Positions 7,737 to 16,818 of a stretch of DNA of 64,000 bases are shown here, one piece after another. Source of the stretch: Mucilaginibacter saanensis (lineage in GTDB: Bacteria; Bacteroidota; Bacteroidia; Sphingobacteriales; Sphingobacteriaceae). The DNA lies in the NCBI RefSeq assembly GCF_014200575.1, contig NZ_JACHBZ010000016.1, positions 62,001 through 126,000 on the forward strand, read 5' to 3'. A model generated the notes under the pieces. It saw only the letters and a program-made list of their open reading frames with translations, was not told the DNA's origin and searched no databases. A program made the position numbers and the translations under genes. Within the stretch, counting starts at the first letter, position 1. Every line of letters starts with the position of its first letter.

Positions 7737-10700
7737 ATGAAAAAACTTAAATACTTATTTATAATATTTTTCCTTTTCCCGCTCAGTTTGTTAGCCCAGC
7801 AAATTCCAATTAGCGGAAAAGTAATTGACTTAACCGATGGGTCCACACTTCCGGGGGTAAGTGTAAAAATTAAGGGCACAACCAAAGGGGCCATTACAGA
7901 CGTTGCCGGAAAATTCCAGCTTTTTGTACCCAATAACAGTGCAGTGTTACAAGTGTCTTTTTTAGGATATGTAACCCAGGAACTCACAGTTAGCGACCTT
8001 AAAGACGGCATTATTGCCTTAAAAGCTACCAGCAGAAGCCTTGATGAGGTGGTAGTTGTAGGTTATGGTGTTCAAAAAAGGGCTACCGTAACAGGATCAA
8101 TCGCAACGCTTCAGAATAAGGATATCATCACTACAAAAAGTGAAAGCGTAATAAACTCACTGAGCGGTAAAATACCGGGGTTACGAATTGTTCAAAGAAC
8201 AGCCGAGCCAGGGTCTTACGCCAATGATTTTAATATCAGGGGCTATCAGGGCCAGCCACTTGTGGTAATTGACGGTATTATTGGCGGCGACCAGTCGACC
8301 ATTGGCCGCATGGACCCCAATGAGATTGAAAGCGTTTCCGTGCTAAAAGATGCCGCCGCATCCATATATGGTATGCGCGCTGCAGGGGGTGCTATTTTAA
8401 TAACCACCAAAAAGGGATCTAAAAACGGGACGATCAACATTAATTATTCATTTAACGATGCAATACAAACGTTTTTGGGAATGCCAGAAGGTGTAGGTGC
8501 CATAGATTTTATGATGCTGACCAATGAAAAGACTAAACGTGATTTTACCCAAAACTTTGTGGCTAATCAAGCCCCAACATACACGTATGCCAATTTTGCA
8601 CCATATCTTAACGGAACCCGCAAATCATCAGACTGGATAGATCTGGCTTTCAGGAAAACGGCTGATCAAGTAAGTCACAATTTAAACATTGACGGTGGTA
8701 ATGACAAGATCAGCTATTTCTTTAACCTTGGCTACCTGAAACAGGACGGCGTTTTTAAATCGGGCGATTTAAACTACAATAAGTATACTTTCAGGTCAAA
8801 CGTTACCGCCACCATAACCAAGGGTTTAAAAGCCCAGGTGCTAACATCGGGCTGGATGGATGAAAAAAACCAACCATTTCCAGACGAATGGACCATTTAT
8901 AAATATACCTGGAATGAGAAGCCGACCGACCCTATTTATGCCAACGATAACCCCCTTTATCCTAACCAGATACCTGGCGGAGATAACGTTAACCCTGCCA
9001 TTGTTACCGATGCAGACAAAATGGGCTTTAAACAATTCAAGAACAAGGCAATCACAAGCCAGTTAAATTTAACGTATACCATACCTGGAATAAGCGGGTT
9101 AACTGCTAAAGCTTTATTTAATATTGATTATGGCGTTGCCGATAACAACTTTGTTGGAAGGACAACCAGCCTGTATACTTATGACGCGGCAAACGATGCC
9201 TATAACCCAACGGTGATAAATTCGCCCGCAGGCATAACCCGGCAGTATTATACTCATTTTAATACCCTTAGCCAGTTAACATTAAATTATAACCATACCT
9301 TTTTTACCGACCATAACGTGGCGGCGATGTTTACCTATGAGCAGAGCCACGAAACAGCCGATAACTTTGCGGCCCACCGTGATGTTGAAATCCCTATAGA
9401 TTATTTATTTGGTGGACTCTCCAATTCAAATATGCAAGGCTATATGGATGGCGGTGCCCTTTCAGATCGCGCGCACAAAAGCCTCATCGGCCGGTTTAAT
9501 TATGACTATAAAGAAAAGTACCTGGTTGAATTCAGCTTTCGGCGAGACGGTAATAACCTGTATCAGCCCGGCCCAAGCCAATGGGGCTTTTTCCCTGGTG
9601 GGTCAGTAGGCTGGGTTTTAACCAAAGAGAATTTTTTCCGCAAGCTTGTTCCGGAGCGTATTCTTTCCAACTTAAAGCTAAGGGCTTCATTCGGTCAAAC
9701 CGGTGATGAAGGCAACGCGCAAGCATTTAGCTATGTTAACGGATATACTTACCCTACCACTAACTCTTATATTTTTGGTCAAAGCGCCGTTAATGGCTCA
9801 ACACCCAAACTGGGCAATCCGGGGTTAACCTGGTCTGTAAATACCATCAAGAACATCGGCCTAGACTTTGGCCTTTTTGGCGGAAAAGTAGACGGTACCA
9901 TCGAGATTTTCAGGAACGACAGAACAGGATTGCCTGCAACGCCGTCGGTAAGCATACCCGGCACTGTAGGGGCAGCTGTACCGCAGATTAACTATAATAG
10001 CGATCGCGTGCAGGGGCTTGACTTTAACCTGGCATACCATAACAAATTTGGGCAGGTTGGTGTAAATCTTGCCGGTAATATAGGCACAACCCGGTTAGAA
10101 AACAGAAATGTTCTTCGTTCGCAATCGGGCAATGAATATTTAAACTGGAAAGAAAATCAAACCAACAGGTACCAGAATGTTTGGTGGGGTCCCGAATACG
10201 CTGGCCAGTTTACCACCTATAAACAGATATATAACTATGGTGTAAACACCGGTGGCGGCAACAATAACGTTATACCGGGCGATTATTACTATAAAGACTG
10301 GAACAATGATGGCGTTATAGATGGTAAAGACAGCCATCCTATTTCCACTACCGGTATCCCTTTATACAATTACGGCTTAACCGTTGGCTTAAGCTATAAA
10401 GGCTTTGATATGAACCTGGTTTTGCAGGGCGCTGCGGGTGTATATGTACAGTACGGTGAGCAATTTGGATCGCCGCTGATGTATAACAGGAGCGCGCTTA
10501 CCCGTTTTCTTGACAGCTGGCATACAGCAGATCCTTCTGCCAATGTTTTTGACCCTAATACCGTGTGGGTGCCCGGCTTTTATCCTGCAATGGGATCGCC
10601 GGATGCGCAAGGTACAAAGGCAATACAGAATGCCAGTTACTTACGTGTAAAATCATTGGAGTTTGGTTATACATTATCACCAAGTGTACTGAAAACTATA

Positions 10701-10886
10701 GGCGTAAAAAAGCTAAGGGTTTATGTAAACAGCTACAATCTGTTAACCTTTACCGGGCTTAAGAATTATGACCCTGAACACCAGGGCCCCAGCCCAAGCG
10801 ATAACGGCGATTTCAGCAGAGCGCAGCTTGGATATACCTACCCCATGAACAGGACCTTTAACTTCGGAGCAAACGTTTCCTTTTAA
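7737..10886 (+). CDS. SusC/RagA-type TonB-dependent outer-membrane transporter
   Basis: 1049 residues, the usual length of the family. Signal peptide ends near residue 21 (LLAQQ). An N-terminal carboxypeptidase-regulatory-like domain follows (about 24-105, ISGKVIDLTDGSTLPGVSV), then the plug with DEVVVVGYGVQKRATVTGS, and a long beta-barrel. It imports oligosaccharides across the outer membrane with its SusD partner, powered by TonB/ExbBD. It heads a plus-strand operon: SusD starts 12 bp later, then DUF3823, a duplicated-domain lipoprotein, two GH43 and a GH71/99-like gene. The substrate is not visible from the transporter itself. Confidence 0.95.
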   Translation: MKKLKYLFIIFFLFPLSLLAQQIPISGKVIDLTDGSTLPGVSVKIKGTTKGAITDVAGKFQLFVPNNSAVLQVSFLGYVTQELTVSDLKDGIIALKATSRSLDEVVVVGYGVQKRATVTGSIATLQNKDIITTKSESVINSLSGKIPGLRIVQRTAEPGSYANDFNIRGYQGQPLVVIDGIIGGDQSTIGRMDPNEIESVSVLKDAAASIYGMRAAGGAILITTKKGSKNGTININYSFNDAIQTFLGMPEGVGAIDFMMLTNEKTKRDFTQNFVANQAPTYTYANFAPYLNGTRKSSDWIDLAFRKTADQVSHNLNIDGGNDKISYFFNLGYLKQDGVFKSGDLNYNKYTFRSNVTATITKGLKAQVLTSGWMDEKNQPFPDEWTIYKYTWNEKPTDPIYANDNPLYPNQIPGGDNVNPAIVTDADKMGFKQFKNKAITSQLNLTYTIPGISGLTAKALFNIDYGVADNNFVGRTTSLYTYDAANDAYNPTVINSPAGITRQYYTHFNTLSQLTLNYNHTFFTDHNVAAMFTYEQSHETADNFAAHRDVEIPIDYLFGGLSNSNMQGYMDGGALSDRAHKSLIGRFNYDYKEKYLVEFSFRRDGNNLYQPGPSQWGFFPGGSVGWVLTKENFFRKLVPERILSNLKLRASFGQTGDEGNAQAFSYVNGYTYPTTNSYIFGQSAVNGSTPKLGNPGLTWSVNTIKNIGLDFGLFGGKVDGTIEIFRNDRTGLPATPSVSIPGTVGAAVPQINYNSDRVQGLDFNLAYHNKFGQVGVNLAGNIGTTRLENRNVLRSQSGNEYLNWKENQTNRYQNVWWGPEYAGQFTTYKQIYNYGVNTGGGNNNVIPGDYYYKDWNNDGVIDGKDSHPISTTGIPLYNYGLTVGLSYKGFDMNLVLQGAAGVYVQYGEQFGSPLMYNRSALTRFLDSWHTADPSANVFDPNTVWVPGFYPAMGSPDAQGTKAIQNASYLRVKSLEFGYTLSPSVLKTIGVKKLRVYVNSYNLLTFTGLKNYDPEHQGPSPSDNGDFSRAQLGYTYPMNRTFNFGANVSF

Positions 10887-10898
10887 ACTTATTGAAAC

Positions 10899-12785
10899 AT
10901 GAAAAGTATTAACAAATTAATTATAACAATAACTTTAGGAATAGGAGCCACAGTGACCTCCTGCCAGAAGCTGAACATTGCGCCAACCAATATAGTTACG
11001 CCGGCTATTATATTCAACAGCGAAGCCGGTGTTAAATCGCTTTTGGCCACCATATATGCAGATTTGCCCATCGAAGATTTCAAATACAGGCCAGATGGCG
11101 GTGATGATAATAATGGTATGCAACGCCCGGGCTTTAACCCAGGAAACCCCTGGATGAATTTTTATAACTCGGCAGCTGTTACAGGCGAAGAGGTAGGTCC
11201 CTTTGGCGGTATGGATATCGGCTCCGGTTTCGGTTACTGGCCCTACGCCGATATCAGGAATGTAAATACCCTGATATCTGAACTGCCTAAACACGTAGCT
11301 ACCCTTACACAGGCAACCGTAAACTCACTTTTGGGCGAGGCGCATTTTCTACGTGCGTATTATTATTTTGGCTTGGCCAAGCGTTATGGCGGCGTTCCTA
11401 TCATAACTGTTCCGCAGGATCCTGGAGCACCACTGTCAACCTTGCAGGTACATCGTGATAAAGAACAGGCCACCTGGGATTTCATAGGTGCAGAGCTTGA
11501 CTTAGGATACCAGATGATGTCCGAAATCAGTGATGCTGGCAGAGCCAACAAATATGTGGCCGTTGCATTAAAATCAAGGGCTATGCTTTACGCCGCATGT
11601 GTTGCCAAATATGGCTCAACTAACTTTATTGACGGCCCTGCGCGCGGTCAGGGCCTGGTAGGGATTCCTGCAGATCAGGCAACCAAATATTTCCAGGCTG
11701 CTTATGATGCTGCAAAATTATTAGATGGTCACTATTCGCTTTATAACCAAAACTCGTCAGACAAGGTTAAGAACTACACTGACCTGTTTTTAGATGCCAG
11801 CAGTAAGGAAAACATTTTCATCAGGCAGTATTCCATTACCCTTAATCTTAATACCCCTGCCGGCCCGCATAGTTGGGATGCCACCATGTCACCAGGTCGT
11901 ATGACGTCAGGAGGGCTTTCGCGCTCATACCCTACGTTGGATTTTGTGCAGCTTTGGAGCAATCTGCCCATCACCAATAGTGACGGTACACCTAAACGTT
12001 TCAACAACCTGTTAGATCTGACACAAGGGTTGGAACCCCGGCTCCGGGCAACCGTTTATTTCCCCGGCGAAACACTAAGGGGGCTTACCTTTGATACACA
12101 GAGAGGTATTTATCCCTCATTCAGCGGTACAGCCGCTGCCGAAGTGGCCAAAGCACCAAATTCACGTACATGGCAATTGCAAACCGATCCAAACGTGTTG
12201 TACCCCAATAAAACTGATCCCAATGCAAAACAGGTCATTGGCTTTACTGGTATTTCAAACAACCTGGGCGATGACCAGTTAACCCGTACCGGTTTTTATG
12301 TACGTAAATATATTAACTATAATGCGGCCAAAACTAACGTTGACCTATACAAAAGCATACAGCCATGGATTGACCTGCGTTATGCCGAGATATTACTGAA
12401 CCGTGCCGAAGCCGCTGTGGAATTAGGAAACACCGGCGATGCATTAACAGATATTAACCTGATAAGGGACAGGGCCGGCGCTACACCTTACTCTTCTATT
12501 GATCTGGATAAAGTGCGTAAGGAAAGGCGCATGGAACTGGCTTTTGAAAACCAGTATTACTGGGATCTGAAAAGATGGCGTACAGCCGATGTGGTACTTG
12601 ACCGCGCACATTTTAAAGGCCTGATGCCTTATTATGTATTTAATGAAAATAAATACATTTTCCTGGCCGAAACCGAACTCTTTAACCGGGAATATACTTT
12701 CCAGAAACAGTTTTATTACGAGCCTATTCCTGGTGGTCAAATAAACCAGAACCCTAACCTGCTCCCTAACAATCCAAATTATTAA
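10899..12785 (+). CDS. SusD/RagB-type nutrient-binding outer-membrane lipoprotein
   Basis: 628 residues. Lipobox VTSC at about residues 20-23, then SusD-like N-terminal helices (GEAHFLRAYYYFGLAKRYGGVP is typical) and the C-terminal RagB/SusD domain with the conserved EILLNRAEAAVELGNT and RKERRMELAFENQYYWDLKRW blocks. It sits on the cell surface as the lid of the neighbouring SusC, binding glycan. It is longer than many SusD proteins because of an extended loop region around residues 380-470. Confidence 0.95.
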   Translation: MKSINKLIITITLGIGATVTSCQKLNIAPTNIVTPAIIFNSEAGVKSLLATIYADLPIEDFKYRPDGGDDNNGMQRPGFNPGNPWMNFYNSAAVTGEEVGPFGGMDIGSGFGYWPYADIRNVNTLISELPKHVATLTQATVNSLLGEAHFLRAYYYFGLAKRYGGVPIITVPQDPGAPLSTLQVHRDKEQATWDFIGAELDLGYQMMSEISDAGRANKYVAVALKSRAMLYAACVAKYGSTNFIDGPARGQGLVGIPADQATKYFQAAYDAAKLLDGHYSLYNQNSSDKVKNYTDLFLDASSKENIFIRQYSITLNLNTPAGPHSWDATMSPGRMTSGGLSRSYPTLDFVQLWSNLPITNSDGTPKRFNNLLDLTQGLEPRLRATVYFPGETLRGLTFDTQRGIYPSFSGTAAAEVAKAPNSRTWQLQTDPNVLYPNKTDPNAKQVIGFTGISNNLGDDQLTRTGFYVRKYINYNAAKTNVDLYKSIQPWIDLRYAEILLNRAEAAVELGNTGDALTDINLIRDRAGATPYSSIDLDKVRKERRMELAFENQYYWDLKRWRTADVVLDRAHFKGLMPYYVFNENKYIFLAETELFNREYTFQKQFYYEPIPGGQINQNPNLLPNNPNY

Positions 12786-12803
12786 GAATTTAAAACTTTA
12801 GAT

Positions 12804-13508
12804 ATGAAAAAACTGATTAGTAAACTTTTGTTAGGTGTAGCTATACTGGCAAGTTCTGCGTGCACAAAAACAGATAATTATGATGGCCCAAACGCCTCAT
12901 TTCAGGGTAACATACTTTCTTCTGAAGGCGGTAATTTACTTACATCAGGCGGCAGCCCCCAAATCTGGCTTCAGCAAATTGGCTGGACAACCCCGCAAAC
13001 CATTCCATGTAAATTTGATGGCACGTTTGAGGATACCAAGTTGTTTAAAAGCAATTATAAAGCTGTACCAACGGGAGGTGCTTTTTGGCCAATTACAGAT
13101 ACAGTTATCGTGAAAATTGACCAGGGCTCCAAGCATGACTTTACCGTTACGCCCTACATCGTGATCAAAAACTTTACCTCAACGTTAAGTGGTACAACCT
13201 TAACCCTGAAGTTTAATATCACAGCACCTATAGCTGCGGGCTTACCCAATATTAAGGACATACAGCCCTATGTTAATACCACCAAGCTGGTAGGTGCAGG
13301 TGCTTCTATCAGGGACTTCTCTGACGTAAATGCCATAGCCATCAATAAGGCCTATACCGATCTGAGCGATGCCGATAAATCCATCACGTTAACCATTCCT
13401 AACCTTATCCCGGGCCGTACATTTTTTGTGCGTGCAGGGGTGCGTTTGAGCGATAGTTTCAACAGCTCTAATTTCTCGGAAATAGTACAGGTAGATGTTC
13501 CTAAATAA
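12804..13508 (+). CDS. DUF3823-type lipoprotein of a SusCD locus
   Basis: 234 residues, lipobox ASSAC near residues 16-20. The N-terminal half resembles the DUF3823 domain found immediately downstream of SusD in many Bacteroidota glycan loci (GGSPQIWLQQIGW, CKFDGTFEDTKLFKSNYKA), and the C-terminal half is a fibronectin-like beta domain. It is presumed to be a surface-exposed glycan-binding accessory protein analogous to SusE/SusF. It is 18 bp after SusD and 22 bp before the next gene, so part of the same operon. Confidence 0.75.
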   Translation: MKKLISKLLLGVAILASSACTKTDNYDGPNASFQGNILSSEGGNLLTSGGSPQIWLQQIGWTTPQTIPCKFDGTFEDTKLFKSNYKAVPTGGAFWPITDTVIVKIDQGSKHDFTVTPYIVIKNFTSTLSGTTLTLKFNITAPIAAGLPNIKDIQPYVNTTKLVGAGASIRDFSDVNAIAINKAYTDLSDADKSITLTIPNLIPGRTFFVRAGVRLSDSFNSSNFSEIVQVDVPK

Positions 13509-13530
13509 TTTAACCTAAACAAAAAAGGAA

Positions 13531-14679
13531 ATGAAATTCATTAAAACAACGATGGTATGTTCCATCTTCATAATAGGCCTCATAGTTGCCGGATGTAAAA
13601 AAGAAAAGTACCCATCACGGGATACATCCAGCCTTAAACCTCCTCCCCCAATTGATACCACAAAACCACCGGTTATTGATACATCTGTGGTAATTGACAA
13701 TTGCGATAAAGCCGATGGCTGGGCGGTAGCAGGTGGCGATCCCGCTGTAATAACAACCGGCCAAAAAGAAGGGAAGGGTTATATTCAGGGTACCATTAAG
13801 GCCGGGCAAAACTTTATGCAGTTTATTAAAACGCTGCCAGCTCCTGTTGATACAAAGGCAACCATGAACAACGGCGAATTAAAGTTCTGGTTTTATGTGC
13901 AGGATGTTTCTTTGCTTAAAATAGATGGCCAGATACAGTTTAGCAGCGCCGCCGATCCGGATAAGAAACGTGTTGGCTGGGGAATGGATAAAATTATCCC
14001 GACGCTAAAAAATGGCTGGAACCATTTAGAGCTGAAATTTACAGACGGATACGTATCCGGAGATGGCGGGCCCGATTTAACGGCCATGAACTTTATAAAA
14101 ATCTTCTTCTGGACGGCAGCAAACGCAGCCACAGATCAGAATTATGGTATTGATGACTTCAGGGTAGCCGTAGTGCCGCCACCGCCGCCTGTTATATTTG
14201 ACACTGCCGATGTAAAAGACGGATGGCAAACGGTAGGTGATGTTGTTATTACCACCGCCGGCCAAAAAGAAGGCGCAGGCTATATTAAAAACACCATAAC
14301 CAACGGGGGCGACTTTATGCAGTTTATCAAGGATACCGCAACCCCGGTTGATACCAAGCTTACGGAGTCAAACGGTCAGTTCAGGTTTTGGTTCTATGTA
14401 GCAGACCCCACCCTTATTAAAGATGGTTCTATAGAAATTACCAGCTCCGGAAAGTCAGACGATCATGAATCTGCATGGGACGTAGGACCGTTGGCAGCCA
14501 CCTGGAAAAGCGGATGGAACGATGTAGTACTTGATTTTGATAAATCAATTAAAACAGGCGACGGAGGGGCCGATTATTCAGCCATAAACCACTTCCGTAT
14601 CTATTTCAATGCCACCACTAAAGTTCACCCTGATTTAGTTACAGGTATTGATGACCTGCGGTTCCAGGCAAAACAATAA
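13531..14679 (+). CDS. Lipoprotein with two tandem beta-sandwich-like domains (glycan-binding candidate)
   Basis: 382 residues. Lipobox VAGC around residues 19-22, then a Pro/Thr linker (PPPPIDTTKPP), then two similar domains of roughly 165 residues each (about 53-215 and 223-380). Both copies share TTGQKEG/TTAGQKEG, a block reading FMQFIK, LKFWFYV/FRFWFYV, and end in a GIDDxR motif before a linker. The repeat structure, surface signal and operon position suggest a surface glycan-binding protein with two carbohydrate-binding modules. No CBM family can be named by eye and no catalytic motif is seen. Confidence 0.7.
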   Translation: MKFIKTTMVCSIFIIGLIVAGCKKEKYPSRDTSSLKPPPPIDTTKPPVIDTSVVIDNCDKADGWAVAGGDPAVITTGQKEGKGYIQGTIKAGQNFMQFIKTLPAPVDTKATMNNGELKFWFYVQDVSLLKIDGQIQFSSAADPDKKRVGWGMDKIIPTLKNGWNHLELKFTDGYVSGDGGPDLTAMNFIKIFFWTAANAATDQNYGIDDFRVAVVPPPPPVIFDTADVKDGWQTVGDVVITTAGQKEGAGYIKNTITNGGDFMQFIKDTATPVDTKLTESNGQFRFWFYVADPTLIKDGSIEITSSGKSDDHESAWDVGPLAATWKSGWNDVVLDFDKSIKTGDGGADYSAINHFRIYFNATTKVHPDLVTGIDDLRFQAKQ

Positions 14680-14773
14680 ATACAACCCAAACCCTATACC
14701 CTAATTTTTAAACACAAGTATGGCAGAGAGAAAACTTCTCCCTGCCTTCTTAAAAAAAAGAACCAGCATAATA

Positions 14774-15778
14774 ATGGTAATACGTAAGTTCATAAAAACA
14801 TCAGCAAAATCATTCGCACTTACCTTTGGTTTAGGCCTGTTAGCCATAACGCCAGCCCTTGCTCAAAAAAAAGCAGATACAGCCTCTGGTAACCCCATCA
14901 TCACTTCTATGTACACAGCCGATCCATCAGCTCACGTTTGGAAAGATGGCCGGTTGTATATATATGCATCGCATGATATTTCGCCCGCACGCGGATGCGA
15001 CCTGATGGACCAGTACCACGTTTTCTCAACCAGCGACATGGTTCACTGGAAAGATCATGGCGAAATACTGCGTGCCAGCCAGGTATCATGGGGCCGCCCC
15101 GAAGGTGGCTTTATGTGGGCGCCTGATTGTGCTTACAAAAACGGCACCTACTATTTTTATTTCCCGCATCCGAGTGATACCAAATGGAACGACAGCTGGA
15201 AAATTGGCGTAGCCACCAGCAAGAGCCCGGCCAGCGGTTTTAAAGTACAGGGATACATTAAAGGTCTTGACTCCATGATTGACCCATGCGTGTTTGTTGA
15301 CGATGATGGGCAGGCATATTTTTATTACGGCGGCGGCGGCACCTGCAAAGGCGGCAAGCTAAAGGATAACATGATGGAAATTGATGGCGAAATGAAGAGT
15401 ATGGAAGGCCTTAGAGATTTTCATGAGGCCAGCTGGGTACACAAAAGAAACGGCATTTATTACCTGTCCTATTCAGACAATCATGATGTGGCGGGTAAGC
15501 ACAACCAAATGCAGTATGCCACCAGCAAAAGCCCGCTTGGGCCATGGACAGCCCAGGGCGTGTACATGGATCCTACTGACAGCTTTACCAACCATGGTTC
15601 CATTGTTGAATTTAAAGGCCAGTGGTATTCTTTTTATCATAACAGTGCCATATCCCACCAGGATTGGGAAAGATCTGTTTGTGTAGATAAGCTTTACTAC
15701 AATGCCGACGGTACTATTCAAAAAGTTGTGCAAACAAGCAGCGCTAAAAGTGCTCCTGTTAATCAAACCCAAAAATGA
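14774..15778 (+). CDS. Secreted GH43 glycoside hydrolase (copy 1)
   Basis: Five-bladed propeller enzyme of family 43. The three catalytic acids are visible: Asp in YTADPSAHVW, Asp in MIDPCVFVDDDG, and Glu in FHEASWVHK. GH43 enzymes usually act on arabinose- or xylose-type linkages, some on galactose. I choose the ATG at 14774, which gives a clean signal peptide ending TPALAQ; an upstream in-frame ATG at 14720 would add 18 polar residues. There is no lipobox, so it is probably periplasmic. The stop overlaps the next GH43 start by 4 bp (ATGA), and the two proteins are near-duplicates. Confidence 0.9.
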   Translation: MVIRKFIKTSAKSFALTFGLGLLAITPALAQKKADTASGNPIITSMYTADPSAHVWKDGRLYIYASHDISPARGCDLMDQYHVFSTSDMVHWKDHGEILRASQVSWGRPEGGFMWAPDCAYKNGTYYFYFPHPSDTKWNDSWKIGVATSKSPASGFKVQGYIKGLDSMIDPCVFVDDDGQAYFYYGGGGTCKGGKLKDNMMEIDGEMKSMEGLRDFHEASWVHKRNGIYYLSYSDNHDVAGKHNQMQYATSKSPLGPWTAQGVYMDPTDSFTNHGSIVEFKGQWYSFYHNSAISHQDWERSVCVDKLYYNADGTIQKVVQTSSAKSAPVNQTQK

Positions 15779-16758
15779 GAAAAATAAACCTGTTGGCTAT
15801 TGCAGCAGCCACGGTGCTGGCTTATGGTTGTTCTAAAAAAACGGCCACTAATACGGCCCCGCCGGTAACGGTAACTATTGATAAAAAGGATGGCATGAAA
15901 AATCCATTTGTAACATCAATATACACTGCAGATCCATCGGCGCATGTATGGGCCGATGGCAGGCTATATGTTTATGCTTCGCATGATATTGACCCGCCGC
16001 GGGGTTGCGATCTGATGGATCAGTATCATGTTTTCTCAACCGATGATATGGTGAACTGGACCGATCATGGCGAAATACTGCGCGCCAGCCAGGTATCATG
16101 GGGCAGGGCCGAGGGCGGCTTTATGTGGGCCCCGGATTGCGCCTACAAAAATGGCACTTACTATTTTTATTTCCCGCATCCCAGCGGCACCGAGTGGAAT
16201 ACCACTTGGAAAATTGGCGTAGCCACCAGCAAAAGCCCCGCAAAGGATTTCCAGGTACAGGGCTACATTAAAGGCCTTGAGCCCCTCATTGACCCCTGCG
16301 TATTTGTTGACGACGACGGCAGCGCCTACTTTTATTACGGTGGCGGTGGTACCTGCAAAGGCGGCAAGCTAAAAGATAACATGATGGAAATTGACGGGCA
16401 AATGAGCGTGATGGCCGGCCTTGACGATTTTCATGAAGCTACCTGGGTGCACAAAAAAGATGGCGTGTATTACCTGTCCTACGCAGATAATCATGACAGC
16501 GGCGGTAAACATAACCGCATGCAATATGCCACCAGCAAAAGTCCGCTGGGGCCATGGGTATCAAAAGGCGTATATATTGACCCTACCGACAGTTTTACCG
16601 ACCATGGCTCCATTGTACAGTTTAAAGGCAACTGGTATGCCCTTTACCACAATAGTTCCCTCTCACATAATGATTGGCTAAGATCAATTTGTGCCAACAG
16701 GCTTTATTACAATGCCGATGGCACTATTCAAAAGGTAATTCAAACCAGTACACCATAA
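15775..16758 (+). CDS. Lipoprotein GH43 glycoside hydrolase (copy 2)
   Basis: 327 residues, tandem paralogue of the preceding gene with the same catalytic acids (YTADPSAHVW, LIDPCVFVDDDG, FHEATWVHK) and long identical blocks throughout. Unlike copy 1 it has a lipobox (AYGC, Cys at residue 19), so it is predicted to be membrane-anchored, possibly on the surface. The start is fixed by the ATGA overlap with copy 1. The pair probably gives the same chemistry in two compartments; substrate is unknown. Confidence 0.92.
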   Translation: MRKINLLAIAAATVLAYGCSKKTATNTAPPVTVTIDKKDGMKNPFVTSIYTADPSAHVWADGRLYVYASHDIDPPRGCDLMDQYHVFSTDDMVNWTDHGEILRASQVSWGRAEGGFMWAPDCAYKNGTYYFYFPHPSGTEWNTTWKIGVATSKSPAKDFQVQGYIKGLEPLIDPCVFVDDDGSAYFYYGGGGTCKGGKLKDNMMEIDGQMSVMAGLDDFHEATWVHKKDGVYYLSYADNHDSGGKHNRMQYATSKSPLGPWVSKGVYIDPTDSFTDHGSIVQFKGNWYALYHNSSLSHNDWLRSICANRLYYNADGTIQKVIQTSTP

Positions 16759-16818
16759 CATGAACATCAGTTTTTAAAATGCCCGTGTTAATCAATAAAC
16801 CATTAAACCAATATCTGA

